Shown here piece after piece: positions 44,109 to 53,048 of a stretch of DNA of 64,000 nt. Source of the DNA: JBLHOS01 sp047623825. GTDB lineage: Bacteria; Pseudomonadota; Alphaproteobacteria; Rhodobacterales; Rhodobacteraceae. The stretch is taken from positions 34,351 through 98,350 of the forward strand of contig JBLHOS010000003.1 of assembly GCA_047623825.1 (NCBI GenBank), given 5' to 3'. A program made the translations under genes and the position numbers. Numbering within the stretch: the first letter of the stretch is position 1; the number at the start of each line of letters is the position of its first letter. Below the pieces are notes generated by a model that searched no databases, was not told the DNA's origin, and was given only the letters and a program-made list of their open reading frames with translations.

Positions 44109-44666
44109 ATGTCCAGCGGCACATTACTTGGAATTTCCGGCTCACTTCGCAGTGGGTCTTATAATCGCAAACTGATCCGAGAGGCTGGACGCTTGTTTGG
44201 CCCGGCTGAATTTGTTGAGGCGGATTTGCGACTACCGCTTTATGACGGCGATCTGGAAGAGGCTGAGGGGATCCCCGCTTCGGTCCAGCTGTTGGCCGAT
44301 CAGATCGCCGCGGCTGATGCTGTCGTGATCTCAACCCCGGAATATAATAAATCCATCTCTGGCGTTCTGAAGAATGCACTTGATTGGGTCAGCAGGACCA
44401 AGAACAATCCGTGGAGCGGCAAGCCGGTTGCGGTCATGGCGGCCACTGCCGGGCGCGCGGGTGGTGAGCGGGCACAATATGCCCTCAGGCTGTGCATGGT
44501 CCCGTTTCGTCCCTACCTATTGATGGGCCCTGAGGTCAGTTTAGCCCAAAATAGTGCGCAATTTGACGATGCCGGGCTGCTCACAAACGAACAATATGAA
44601 AAGGCACTGACGGATTTAATGGGCCAGTTAAGGACCGCGGCTGATCTGCCTAATAAAGCGATTTGA
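44109..44666 (+). CDS. NADPH-dependent FMN reductase family protein
   Basis: This 185-residue flavodoxin-like protein has the FMN phosphate loop GSLRSGSYNRKL and the isoalloxazine-contact segment STPEYNKSISGVLKNALDWVSR, typical of ArsH/ChrR/azoreductase-type NAD(P)H:FMN reductases. They reduce quinones, chromate or azo compounds in the cytosol. The ATG at 44109 gives the normal N-terminus; the frame is open 13 codons further upstream. Its 3' end overlaps the convergent TauE gene by 17 bp. Confidence 0.87.
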   Translation: MSSGTLLGISGSLRSGSYNRKLIREAGRLFGPAEFVEADLRLPLYDGDLEEAEGIPASVQLLADQIAAADAVVISTPEYNKSISGVLKNALDWVSRTKNNPWSGKPVAVMAATAGRAGGERAQYALRLCMVPFRPYLLMGPEVSLAQNSAQFDDAGLLTNEQYEKALTDLMGQLRTAADLPNKAI

Positions 44667-45393
44667 GCAGAAGGGTAGTGGCTGATGTGCCCGCAAGCCC
44701 AAGGGCGATCGGGCGCATTGGATAACCTTTTAGCCGGCTTGCCAGAACGGGTGTCAGCACCAAACCAATCGGCACACCCGGCGCCAGCATTAGCGCAAAA
44801 AGAACCGCGCGCTGGTGGATCAATCCCTGCCACGTCAACGCGCTAAGGGACACGGCCATGCCAAACATGAAGTAGGTGTTTTGCATTGCGGCGGACCTAG
44901 CCCGTTCCTCATGTTGATAAAGTAGGGCCATGGGTGGCGCGCCAATGGCGGTCAGCGTGCCCATGATGCCCGCCGTAGTCCCCGCAAGGAATAATGAGAT
45001 CGGTCGGATTGCGACGCGCAAACCGACCAAAGATAATCCAATCGCCACAAAAACGATGCAGGCGATTGCAAAGGCCAAGTGGTCGGTCTCGACCAATTGA
45101 GCTGCAATCAGGGCGGCGATAATTGCGCCGAGCGTGCGCCCGGCAAATCCGGGAGGCAATTCGCGTAAGTTTACGGCGCCAAAATCGGCCCGAAACGCTG
45201 AGAGGCCTACAAATAGACCCAAAAGCAACAAGGCAGCGGGCAGCATTTGTGGTGCCACAAGGGCCACCATCGGTGCGGCGACCATGCCAAATCCCTGACC
45301 TGTCAGGCGTTGCAGCACGGTGCCTACGGTCACAGACACCAAGCAAAACAACCAGGCACCTAGCCCAATTTCGGCGATCAGATCTAGGATCAT
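44650..45393 (-). CDS. TauE/SafE (TSUP) family permease
   Basis: The 247-residue inner-membrane protein has seven to eight helices in two TauE repeats, each with the conserved glycine/proline pattern (LTGQGFGMVAAPMVALVAPQMLPAA in the first; AIGAPPMALLYQHEERARSAAMQNTYFMFG in the second). Family members export sulfite or sulfoacetate or import organosulfonates. Its ATG overlaps the stop of the DAO gene by four bases (ATGA). Substrate is not deducible. Confidence 0.87.
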   Translation of the reverse strand: MILDLIAEIGLGAWLFCLVSVTVGTVLQRLTGQGFGMVAAPMVALVAPQMLPAALLLLGLFVGLSAFRADFGAVNLRELPPGFAGRTLGAIIAALIAAQLVETDHLAFAIACIVFVAIGLSLVGLRVAIRPISLFLAGTTAGIMGTLTAIGAPPMALLYQHEERARSAAMQNTYFMFGMAVSLSALTWQGLIHQRAVLFALMLAPGVPIGLVLTPVLASRLKGYPMRPIALGLAGTSATTLLLKSLY

Positions 45394-46436
45394 GACGGCA
45401 GGCTGGCCTCTATCCGGAACTCCTCTGGGATTGTGTCGTGACCCGCCAAAATGAGATCAGCCATTACTTCGCCGACTTTTGGGGCCATGCCAAACCCGAT
45501 CTTAAAACCGCCATTCGCGATGAAGACACCGGGCCGGGTGGGATGCGGGCCCAGCATTGGGGCGCGGTGGCGTGACCTTGGCCGCAGACCTGCCCAACGC
45601 TCTAGCACGGGCGCATCGGCCAGACGCGGACAGATCCGGCGCGCGCGCACAATGATATTGTCCAGCAAATCGTCTGTTGTGGTTGGGTCGTCATAGTACC
45701 GTTCAGACGTTGATCCGATTGCCGTGGTCCCGTCGGAATGAGGAATGATATGCAGGTATTCAGCGTAAAGTTGTGGCAGATCGCGGCCATCAAAGGCCAA
45801 CAAAGCGGCCTGACCCTTTTGGCCATTTCCGACTTCTGCCTGAAATTGAACTGACAGTTCTTGCAATCCTGCAACCCCGGTCGCGATGACCAGCGCGCCG
45901 GTCTCAACTCCGTCTCGCACGATCTCAACACCCAATTTGGTCAATGCGACAGCCAGCGCTTCGACCGCTTTTCGCGGATGGATCCGTGCACTCAACGTAT
46001 CATGCACGACCAAACCCGTGGCGGGTGGAGGGCAATACCCTTCGTAGTCTGAGGCTGGCTTGATCTGCCAGCTATAGTGACCCTGCCAGAGGGTTTCCGC
46101 CTCAATTGCGCGGGCTTGCGCAAATGAAACAGCCTGCTCATCTGCCAGTGGTTGGATCCGCCCACAGCGGGCATAACCCGGATCGCGGCCACTTAAGGCG
46201 GCAACTTCGGCCCACATTGAGGACGCACTATGCAGGCTTTCAAACTGAAACTGCTTTTTGACCTCCCAACGTTCGGGCGTGTGGGGCGCCAATGCCCCGA
46301 CGATCCCACCGCTGGCCCCGGTACCAACACCTGCCGGATCGATCACACGAACCTTGGCGCCGCGCCGCGCACAGGCCCACGCGATCGACAGACCAAATAT
46401 TCCCGCCCCGCGGATAGTAACATCAGTAGTTGCCAA
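45390..46436 (-). CDS. FAD-dependent oxidoreductase (DAO family), candidate MnmC oxidase-half counterpart
   Basis: This flavoprotein of about 348 residues has the FAD motif IRGAGIFGLSIAWACARRGAKVRVIDP and the C-terminal GLRPRSRHRAPMLGPHP...NGGFKIGFG segment of glycine-oxidase/ThiO-like and MnmC oxidase domains. It diverges from mnmD, whose product carries out the methyl-transfer half of the fused MnmC enzyme; a split MnmC system is therefore possible. I place the start at the TTG at 46436; an ATG at 46499 lies inside mnmD. A thiamine-pathway or other amine oxidase is the alternative. Confidence 0.8.
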   Translation of the reverse strand: MATTDVTIRGAGIFGLSIAWACARRGAKVRVIDPAGVGTGASGGIVGALAPHTPERWEVKKQFQFESLHSASSMWAEVAALSGRDPGYARCGRIQPLADEQAVSFAQARAIEAETLWQGHYSWQIKPASDYEGYCPPPATGLVVHDTLSARIHPRKAVEALAVALTKLGVEIVRDGVETGALVIATGVAGLQELSVQFQAEVGNGQKGQAALLAFDGRDLPQLYAEYLHIIPHSDGTTAIGSTSERYYDDPTTTDDLLDNIIVRARRICPRLADAPVLERWAGLRPRSRHRAPMLGPHPTRPGVFIANGGFKIGFGMAPKVGEVMADLILAGHDTIPEEFRIEASLPS

Positions 46437-46491
46437 AGTGTGTGTGCCGTCCCATTGTCCGTTGGTTTGAAACTTCCTTTTAGGGCACAGA

Positions 46492-47166
46492 ATGGGCAAC
46501 GACCAGTCAGCTGCAATCCGTTGGAGCGACGCAGATGTGCCGATCTCTGAGAAGTTTGATGACCCCTATTTTTCGCATGACGGTGGGCTGGCTGAGACCA
46601 ACCATGTCTTTTTGGGGGGGAATGATTTGCCTGCGCGGTTTTGCCATGGGTTTCAGATTGCCGAGCTGGGTTTTGGCACAGGGCTGAACCTGATCGCGGC
46701 CCATCAATTATGGCGGCAATCGGGGCAGACAGGTGTTTTGCATTTTACCAGTTTTGAGGCATACCCACTAAACAGCGCTGATGCGGCGCGGGCGCTGGCG
46801 GCGTTTCCCGAGGCTGCAGATTTGGCCCCTGATATCGCCGCGATGTTTGCGCAGGGCGACACCGGGTTCAAAACTCCGCATCTCTCGTTTGAGTTGATCA
46901 TCGGTGACGCGCGCCAAACCTTGCCAAACTGGTCCGCTCAGGCTGATGCATGGTTTCTTGATGGCTTTTCGCCCGCCAAAAACCCTGAACTTTGGGGGCC
47001 TGACCTGATGATGGATGTTGGTCGTCATACGCGACCAAAAGGTACTTTTTCGACCTATACCGCCGCAGGGTTCGTGCGCCGCAGTCTTGGTGATGCGGGC
47101 TTTCATGTGGCGCGGGTTCCGGGGTACGGGCGCAAACGCCATATGAGCATCGGACACCTGACATGA
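46492..47166 (+). CDS. mnmD: tRNA (5-methylaminomethyl-2-thiouridine)(34)-methyltransferase
   Basis: This 224-residue protein matches the stand-alone MnmD methyltransferase: SEKFDDPYFSHDGGLAETNHVFLGGNDLP at the N-terminus, the SAM motif AELGFGTGLNLI and WFLDGFSPAKNPELWGPDLM in the later half. MnmD methylates the wobble nmnm5s2U of tRNAs using S-adenosylmethionine; in Enterobacteria it is fused to an FAD oxidase as MnmC. AGGGCA precedes the ATG. It overlaps the following EamA transporter by four bases. Confidence 0.9.
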   Translation: MGNDQSAAIRWSDADVPISEKFDDPYFSHDGGLAETNHVFLGGNDLPARFCHGFQIAELGFGTGLNLIAAHQLWRQSGQTGVLHFTSFEAYPLNSADAARALAAFPEAADLAPDIAAMFAQGDTGFKTPHLSFELIIGDARQTLPNWSAQADAWFLDGFSPAKNPELWGPDLMMDVGRHTRPKGTFSTYTAAGFVRRSLGDAGFHVARVPGYGRKRHMSIGHLT

Positions 47167-48044
47167 AGGAACAAAATACGCGCCTTGGCATCTGGTTGAT
47201 GATTGTCACAACCTTTGTCTTTGCGATGCAGGACGGAATTTCGCGCCATCTGGCCGGTGAATACAATGTTCTGATGGTCGTGATGATTCGTTACTGGTTC
47301 TTTGCAGCATTTGTTATTGCGATCGCTGGGCGCAAGGCGGGTAGCCTGCGGGCAGCAGCCGCAACCGAACAACCGATCTTGCAGGCCGTTCGTGGCCTGC
47401 TGCTGTCGCTAGAGATTTGTGTGATGGTTGCGGCCTTTGTCCTGTTGGGACTGGTCGAAAGCCATGCGGTGTTTACCTCTTACCCGTTGCTGATCGCGGC
47501 GCTGTCCGGCCCGATCCTGGGGGAGCGCGTCGGCTGGCGCCGCTGGACCGCAATCGGTGTCGGTTTCATCGGGGTGTTGATCATCCTACAACCGGGTTTC
47601 CGTGTTTTCTCACCCTATGCTCTGGTCCCTTTAGCCTCGGCCGCGATGTTCGCGCTTTATGGTCTTTTGACCCGCTATGCCGCGCGCAAGGATACCGCCG
47701 CCACCAGCTTTTTCTGGACAGGAACAGTTGGCGCTGTCGCGATGACCATCATCGGTATCTGGTTTTGGGAGCCGATGAGTCGCCCTGACTGGGCCTGGAT
47801 GGGGCTGCTGTGTGTCACCGGTGCCTTGGGCCACTGGTTGCTGATCAAATGCTACGAAGTGTCTGAGGCAAGCGCCGTCCAGCCATTTGCTTACCTGCAA
47901 TTGGTTTTTGCGGCGTCGCTTGGCATCGTTGTGTTCGGCGAAACAGTTGAGTTGAACGTCGCCATCGGTGCAGCGGTGGTTGTCACTGCCGGTCTCTTCA
48001 CGCTTTGGCGCGCGCGTACTAAGGCTGGGTCAGACGCTGCGTAA
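47163..48044 (+). CDS. EamA/DMT-family transporter
   Basis: The 293-residue inner-membrane protein has ten hydrophobic segments in two EamA repeats, with AALSGPILGERVGWRRWTAIGVGFIGVLIILQPG in the first and the equivalent VFGETVELNVAIGAAVVVTAGLF in the second. It is translationally coupled to mnmD (ATGA). Its 3' end overlaps the convergent lytic transglycosylase gene by 26 bp. Substrate unknown. Confidence 0.87.
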   Translation: MKEQNTRLGIWLMIVTTFVFAMQDGISRHLAGEYNVLMVVMIRYWFFAAFVIAIAGRKAGSLRAAAATEQPILQAVRGLLLSLEICVMVAAFVLLGLVESHAVFTSYPLLIAALSGPILGERVGWRRWTAIGVGFIGVLIILQPGFRVFSPYALVPLASAAMFALYGLLTRYAARKDTAATSFFWTGTVGAVAMTIIGIWFWEPMSRPDWAWMGLLCVTGALGHWLLIKCYEVSEASAVQPFAYLQLVFAASLGIVVFGETVELNVAIGAAVVVTAGLFTLWRARTKAGSDAA

Positions 48045-49953
48045 GCGGAAGATCAGGCAATGATCCGGTCAATTGCGCTTCATAAATCGGCAGGCTTTCG
48101 GTCACCCGCATGATGTAGTTGCGAGTTTCCTCAAACGGCACGCTTTCGATCCAATCAACGATGTCGACATTGCCGCCGCGAGGATCACCAAAGCGCTCGA
48201 TCCAGCTGCGCGCCCGACTGGGCCCCGCATTATACGCCACAGATAGCAAAACTGGATTATTGCCAAATTCTTCGGTCAAATACGCCAAATATCCAGCCCC
48301 TAGAATGGCGTTATAGCTGGGGTCACTTAGCAACCGCGCCTGATCGTAGGGTAGGCCTAATTGTTCGGCCATGGCCTGACCTGTACGCGGCATCAGCTGC
48401 ATAAGACCCATCGCACCAGCGCCACTGATCACACTGGGATCAAACTCAGACTCGCGACGTGCAATCGATAGGATCAACGCGGCTGGTGCTGGTAAATCGG
48501 CCTCGGCCAGTTCGGTCACTGGATAATAGGCGCGCATAATTTCATGGCCCTGTTGGGCGGCGCGTTTGGCAATCAGTAAGGCAATATGCGGACTACCGAT
48601 TTCAAACGCCAATTCGGTCAGTTGTCCAATTTCGTGCCGGGGCAGGGTTTCAGACAGATGGGTCAAAAACCGCTCAGCCAATTCGTCTTCACCGGCCTCA
48701 TGCAGTGCAAGGGCCGCCCGAAGGACCGAGGATTGCAAAAACGCCGCTTGGCGAAAATCTCCGTAGTCCTCATTTGCCAGAAATGCCGGATCTGGGCCAA
48801 GGCCTGCTCGTTCTGCGGCCAGTTGTCCATAAAAGCTAGATTGGTATTGAGCGGCAAGCGCGTAGGCTTGCGCGGCGGCGGGCATATTATTCAGCGCCTC
48901 ATTGGCGCGGCCTAACCAGTACCCGGCGCGACCTAAGCTGATCGGACTAAAAACGGTTGTTCGAAAGTTGGTGAAATGGGTCAATGCCGATTCTGCGTCG
49001 CCGTCCTGCAAGGCGGCGTATCCAGCGATCCATTCCAGATCAGAATAGGCCTCGTAATCAACCTCAGGTGCGATGAAGTGGTTCGCCGCGATCTGATAGG
49101 CGCGCCCAAAATTGCCGTCGCGCATTACGTCGCGGGCTAATTCGCTACGGCGCCGGGCCCAAACGGCAGGCCTGCCCAACGTTTCGGCAGAGGTGCTGGT
49201 CGCAAGGATAAGATCGCCCGATGTATCCCATATTCTTTCGCGCATACGCCAAATGAAACGTTCATAATTCAGGCCCGGATCCGAACGCAGATCCGCGGGA
49301 ACCAGATCGATCAGGGCGTTGACGTTTGATCGCTGGGCGCGCAGCGCGATCCGCGCCTCTGCCAGCTGCTGCCATCCCTCAGGGACAAACGCGAACATCT
49401 GGCGCGCGCGGGTTTCCTGATTTTCCCACAGCAAATTATCCAATCGCGCAATATTATAGTCCGATAGTAAGCGACCGTAGTTGGCCAAAAATTCCTCCTG
49501 CTCGGCATTCAGCAATAACAAAGTAGTCCACGCCCGGATGATTTCGGCTTCTGCCTCGGCCTGTCGACCGCTTTGACTAAGCGCTGCGGCAAGACGCAAT
49601 GACCCTATTCCGCTACCGGGCGGCTGCGGTTCAAAATAGGCGATCACCTGCGCTGGATCCGCGTCTTGTGGGATGTTTCCTTCGCCGCGGGATCGCAGCA
49701 AGGGCAGACCCGGCCAATCTGAATTACGCTCAAGAAACGCGATATATTCCGCGAATGTACCGCGCCGCGCCCGCAACCTTGACCAGATCACGACATCGGC
49801 GGCAGGTTGGTCGGCGATCGCTGCCGTCGCGTTTGCGGCCCCTTCGAAATTTTCGGCTGAAATGGCCGCAAGGGCTGCGCGCAATGCATCAGGCGAGGCC
49901 GACACGGGACTTGTCAAAAGGGCGAAGATACTGGCTAAGACTAGACTGCGCAT
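48019..49953 (-). CDS. Soluble lytic murein transglycosylase (Slt-like)
   Basis: The 644-residue periplasmic enzyme has a signal peptide (MRSLVLASIFALLTSPVSA), a long helical superhelix (about 30-460) and a C-terminal SLT domain (about 480-600). The catalytic glutamate is in SIARRESEFDPSVISGAGAMGLMQLMPRTGQAMA and the YNAGPSRA motif follows. It cleaves the MurNAc-GlcNAc bond with formation of 1,6-anhydro-MurNAc. Domain order matches Slt70. It overlaps the EamA gene tail to tail, and dapA diverges upstream with about 150 bp between the starts. Confidence 0.92.
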   Translation of the reverse strand: MRSLVLASIFALLTSPVSASPDALRAALAAISAENFEGAANATAAIADQPAADVVIWSRLRARRGTFAEYIAFLERNSDWPGLPLLRSRGEGNIPQDADPAQVIAYFEPQPPGSGIGSLRLAAALSQSGRQAEAEAEIIRAWTTLLLLNAEQEEFLANYGRLLSDYNIARLDNLLWENQETRARQMFAFVPEGWQQLAEARIALRAQRSNVNALIDLVPADLRSDPGLNYERFIWRMRERIWDTSGDLILATSTSAETLGRPAVWARRRSELARDVMRDGNFGRAYQIAANHFIAPEVDYEAYSDLEWIAGYAALQDGDAESALTHFTNFRTTVFSPISLGRAGYWLGRANEALNNMPAAAQAYALAAQYQSSFYGQLAAERAGLGPDPAFLANEDYGDFRQAAFLQSSVLRAALALHEAGEDELAERFLTHLSETLPRHEIGQLTELAFEIGSPHIALLIAKRAAQQGHEIMRAYYPVTELAEADLPAPAALILSIARRESEFDPSVISGAGAMGLMQLMPRTGQAMAEQLGLPYDQARLLSDPSYNAILGAGYLAYLTEEFGNNPVLLSVAYNAGPSRARSWIERFGDPRGGNVDIVDWIESVPFEETRNYIMRVTESLPIYEAQLTGSLPDLPLTQRLTQP

Positions 49954-50101
49954 TACGCCCCCAATTACTGACTCGGTTTAGGATAAACTGTTCGCGCCCG
50001 CGTTCAAATCACGAACTTGGCAAGTGGTCTGATCACGGCTAATGTCCGCGCGATTTTGCCGACCAATTAACGGGCGGCCCACCATTATAAGGAAGCGTGT
50101 G

Positions 50102-50974
50102 ATGTTCAAAGGCTCTATGCCCGCATTGGTCACGCCGTTCAAAGACGGCGCGGTAGATTTTGACACGCTAAAGAAACTTGTGAACTGGCACATAGCTGAG
50201 GGTAGCCACGGGCTGGTTCCAGTTGGCACCACGGGCGAAAGCCCGACGCTGTCCCATGAGGAGCATGAGGAAGTGGTCCGCGTGGTGGTTGAGACTGCCG
50301 CTGGCCGTGTTCCGGTGATTGCGGGTGCTGGCTCCAACAATACTGCTGAGGCGATCCGGTTTGTGCGCCATGCCAAGGACGTTGGCGCAGATGGTGCGCT
50401 TGTCGTCACGCCGTATTACAACAAGCCCACTCAAAGGGGCCTGATCGCACATTATACCGCCCTGACCGAAGCGGCCGATATTCCGATCATCATCTACAAT
50501 ATTCCACCCCGTTCAGTTGTCGACATGACGCCAGAGACTATGGGTGAATTGGCCAAGCTGAAAAATATTGTTGGCGTCAAAGACGCGACGGCCGATATGA
50601 CCCGTGTTAGCAAACAGCGCGCGACCTGTGGCCCGGATTTTATCCAGCTATCGGCCGAAGATGCCTCGGCGCTTGGGTTCAATGCTCATGGTGGCGTTGG
50701 CTGCATTTCGGTCACCTGTAATGTTGCTCCGCGCCTGTGCGCAGAGTTTCAAGAGGCGATGCTTGCAGGTGATTATTCCAAGGCCTTGGAATACCAAGAC
50801 CGGATGATGCCCCTGCATGAGGCGATTTTCGTCGAACCGGGTCTTGTCGGCGTGAAATACGCCATGTCAAGACTGGGTCTTTGCTCAGATGAGGTCCGCC
50901 TGCCGCTGACCGGCCTGTTGGACAGCACCAAGGCGCAGATTGAGGCGGCGATGGTCCACGCCGGTCTGCTTTAG
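50102..50974 (+). CDS. dapA: 4-hydroxy-tetrahydrodipicolinate synthase
   Basis: This 290-residue TIM-barrel enzyme condenses pyruvate with aspartate semialdehyde in lysine and DAP synthesis. The Schiff-base lysine is K160 in GVKDAT, with Y132 in IYNIPPR and the GTTGE carboxylate motif (42-46) intact. The ATG at 50102 has AAGGAAG upstream at good distance and gives the family N-terminus; an earlier in-frame ATG at 50042 is rejected. Asd at 10304 supplies its substrate. smpB follows 115 bp downstream. Confidence 0.95.
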   Translation: MFKGSMPALVTPFKDGAVDFDTLKKLVNWHIAEGSHGLVPVGTTGESPTLSHEEHEEVVRVVVETAAGRVPVIAGAGSNNTAEAIRFVRHAKDVGADGALVVTPYYNKPTQRGLIAHYTALTEAADIPIIIYNIPPRSVVDMTPETMGELAKLKNIVGVKDATADMTRVSKQRATCGPDFIQLSAEDASALGFNAHGGVGCISVTCNVAPRLCAEFQEAMLAGDYSKALEYQDRMMPLHEAIFVEPGLVGVKYAMSRLGLCSDEVRLPLTGLLDSTKAQIEAAMVHAGLL

Positions 50975-51089
50975 TCCGAACTCCCGCTATCTTCCTGGCA
51001 AGGTGCCGCAGTTTGCGGCCTTTGCCCGGAGCGTTCATCGGGCATGTGGCATAGACACTGGGCCCGCGCGCCCCTAGACACAGCCCATC

Positions 51090-51563
51090 ATGGCCCAAAC
51101 AAAATCAGATCCCAACTACAAGGTTATCGCTGAGAATCGGCGTGCGCGGTATGACTACGCGATCGAGAGCGATGTCGAATGCGGGATCATCCTGACCGGT
51201 TCTGAGGTAAAATCCCTGCGTCAGGGTGGTGCCAATATTGCCGAAAGCTATGCCACGGTTGAGGATGGCGAATTGTGGTTGGTCAACAGTTATGTCGCAC
51301 CCTACAAGCAAGCCAAGACTTGGGGCCATGATGAACGTCGGCGTCGCAAGCTTTTGGTATCCAGCCGCGAAAAGGGACACTTTTGGACCGCAACACAGCG
51401 AGAGGGCATGACCCTTGTGCCGCTGGTGATGTATTTTAATCACCGGGGTCTTGTGAAGCTGAAAATCGGCGTCGCCAAGGGCAAGAAGAACCATGACAAG
51501 CGCGAGACCGAGGCCAAGCGCGATTGGCAGCGCCAAAAGTCACGTCTTTTGCGCGAGGGCTAA
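51090..51563 (+). CDS. smpB: SsrA-binding protein
   Basis: At 157 residues this is a complete SmpB. It has the ENRRARYDYAIESDVECGIILTGSEVKSLRQG start, the oligonucleotide-binding barrel and the basic C-terminal tail KGKKNHDKRETEAKRDWQRQK that enters the decoding centre. SmpB delivers tmRNA to stalled ribosomes for trans-translation. dapA-smpB neighbourhood is common in alphaproteobacteria. An ArfB-type rescue factor is encoded 3.8 kb downstream; the tmRNA gene is not in the window. Confidence 0.95.
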   Translation: MAQTKSDPNYKVIAENRRARYDYAIESDVECGIILTGSEVKSLRQGGANIAESYATVEDGELWLVNSYVAPYKQAKTWGHDERRRRKLLVSSREKGHFWTATQREGMTLVPLVMYFNHRGLVKLKIGVAKGKKNHDKRETEAKRDWQRQKSRLLREG

Positions 51564-51629
51564 GTCTTGCCAGTTTGGTGTCTCGGGCGTAGGTCTATAT
51601 CCTGAAATCCCGTAGCTGACGGAGCGGAC

Positions 51630-52481
51630 ATGACTACTAATGACCCAAAAACTCTTGTGTCCACTGAGTGGTTGGCCGCTCATTTGAACGACCCAGATCT
51701 GCGGATCATGGACGCCTCTTGGTATTTGCCTGAAATGGAGCGCGACGCGAAGGCGGAATACGCAGCCGCCCACATCCCTGGCGCGCGCTTTTTTGACATC
51801 GACGATGTCTCTGATCACCGCAGCGCACTTCCTCATATGGCGCCCCCGATTGAAAAATTTATGTCGCGGATGCGCGCGCTTGGCGTTGGTGATGGGCATC
51901 AAATTGTCGTTTATGACGGCGCGGGTTTGTTTTCGGCAGCGCGGGTCTGGTGGCTGTTTCGCCTGATGGGTAAGACTGACATCGCAGTTCTGGATGGTGG
52001 TTTTGCTAAATGGAAGGCCGAAGGGCGTGCCATCGAAGATATGTCACCCGTCATCCGCGACCGGCACATGACGGTTCAGCGCCAGGCGCATTTGATCAAG
52101 GATGTCACGCAGGTGGCCAGCGCGTCGAAACTGGGTAATTGGCAGATTGTCGATGCCCGTTCGCCTGCGCGGTTCAAGGGCGAGGAGCCTGAAAAGCGTC
52201 CGGGCCTACGCTCGGGCCACATCCCGAGTTCCAAGAATGTTTATTACCGCGATCTGCTGAAGAGTGATGGCACTATGAAAGATTTACCTGCACTTAGAGT
52301 GATCTTTGAGGGGGCTGGCATCGACATGGCCAAACCCGTGGTTACCACTTGTGGCTCGGGTGTGACGGCTGCGATCCTTAGCCTGGCGCTTGAGCGTCTG
52401 GGCCATCCCATGACCGCCCTTTATGACGGATCGTGGTCCGAATGGGGCCAGTTTGATCAACTTAAGATTGCCACCGGATGA
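51630..52481 (+). CDS. sseA: 3-mercaptopyruvate/thiosulfate sulfurtransferase
   Basis: This 283-residue protein has two rhodanese domains (about 8-135 inactive, 165-280 active). The active loop is CGSGVTA with nucleophile C241, the pattern of mercaptopyruvate sulfurtransferases rather than of thiosulfate-specific rhodaneses. The inter-domain RFKGEEPEKRPGLRSGHIPSSKNV segment is also typical. It transfers sulfane sulfur in the cytosol. The last codons overlap the following GNAT gene by four bases. Confidence 0.88.
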   Translation: MTTNDPKTLVSTEWLAAHLNDPDLRIMDASWYLPEMERDAKAEYAAAHIPGARFFDIDDVSDHRSALPHMAPPIEKFMSRMRALGVGDGHQIVVYDGAGLFSAARVWWLFRLMGKTDIAVLDGGFAKWKAEGRAIEDMSPVIRDRHMTVQRQAHLIKDVTQVASASKLGNWQIVDARSPARFKGEEPEKRPGLRSGHIPSSKNVYYRDLLKSDGTMKDLPALRVIFEGAGIDMAKPVVTTCGSGVTAAILSLALERLGHPMTALYDGSWSEWGQFDQLKIATG

Positions 52482-53038
52482 CGCGGATCAAGGCCGGCTC
52501 AACTGTGCGGTATACCATCACGTATCTAGAGATGACGACGCGCCCTACTACTGATGTCCCGGACCTGCCTGAGACAACGCAGCTGGTGCCCGCGATCAAT
52601 CCACCGGCTTGGTATTTCATGTCGCTGTATGATGCGGTTGGCCGTGACTATGAATGGCAAGACAAGCATTTTGAGGATCCCACAGAGGTTGCGGCGTTTG
52701 TGGGCGACCCAAAGGTGAGCCTTTTTACGTTGATGCAGGATGGTTGGCCTCAGGGCTTCTTTCAGTTGGATTGGCGCACGCCCGGGACCTGCGATCTGGC
52801 CTATTTCGGCATGGTTCCACAGGCTTTGGGCAAGGGACTGGGTGGGATCATGTTGCATACTGCAATTGCCAAGGGATGGGCGGGCGATGGTGTTACACGG
52901 ATGACGGTAAATACCTGCACGCTTGACCATCCACGCGCCTTGGATCTGTATAAAAAACGCGGATTTGCCCCTATTCGAACCGAAAATCGTATGCGTGTTT
53001 TGCGCAAAGATCGTGACCCTGAAGCATTCCCCGCCTGA
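52478..53038 (+). CDS. GNAT-family N-acetyltransferase
   Basis: The 186-residue protein has the acetyl-CoA-binding region in YFGMVPQALGKGLGGIMLHTAIAKGW and the C-terminal TCTLDHPRALDLYKKRGFAPI motif of GNAT enzymes. The ATG at 52478 overlaps sseA (ATGA); another ATG at 52511 would give 175 residues and cannot be excluded. It is 10 bp upstream of the aromatic aminotransferase gene. Acceptor unknown. Confidence 0.82.
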   Translation: MTRIKAGSTVRYTITYLEMTTRPTTDVPDLPETTQLVPAINPPAWYFMSLYDAVGRDYEWQDKHFEDPTEVAAFVGDPKVSLFTLMQDGWPQGFFQLDWRTPGTCDLAYFGMVPQALGKGLGGIMLHTAIAKGWAGDGVTRMTVNTCTLDHPRALDLYKKRGFAPIRTENRMRVLRKDRDPEAFPA

Positions 53039-53048
53039 AAGTCCTAGA

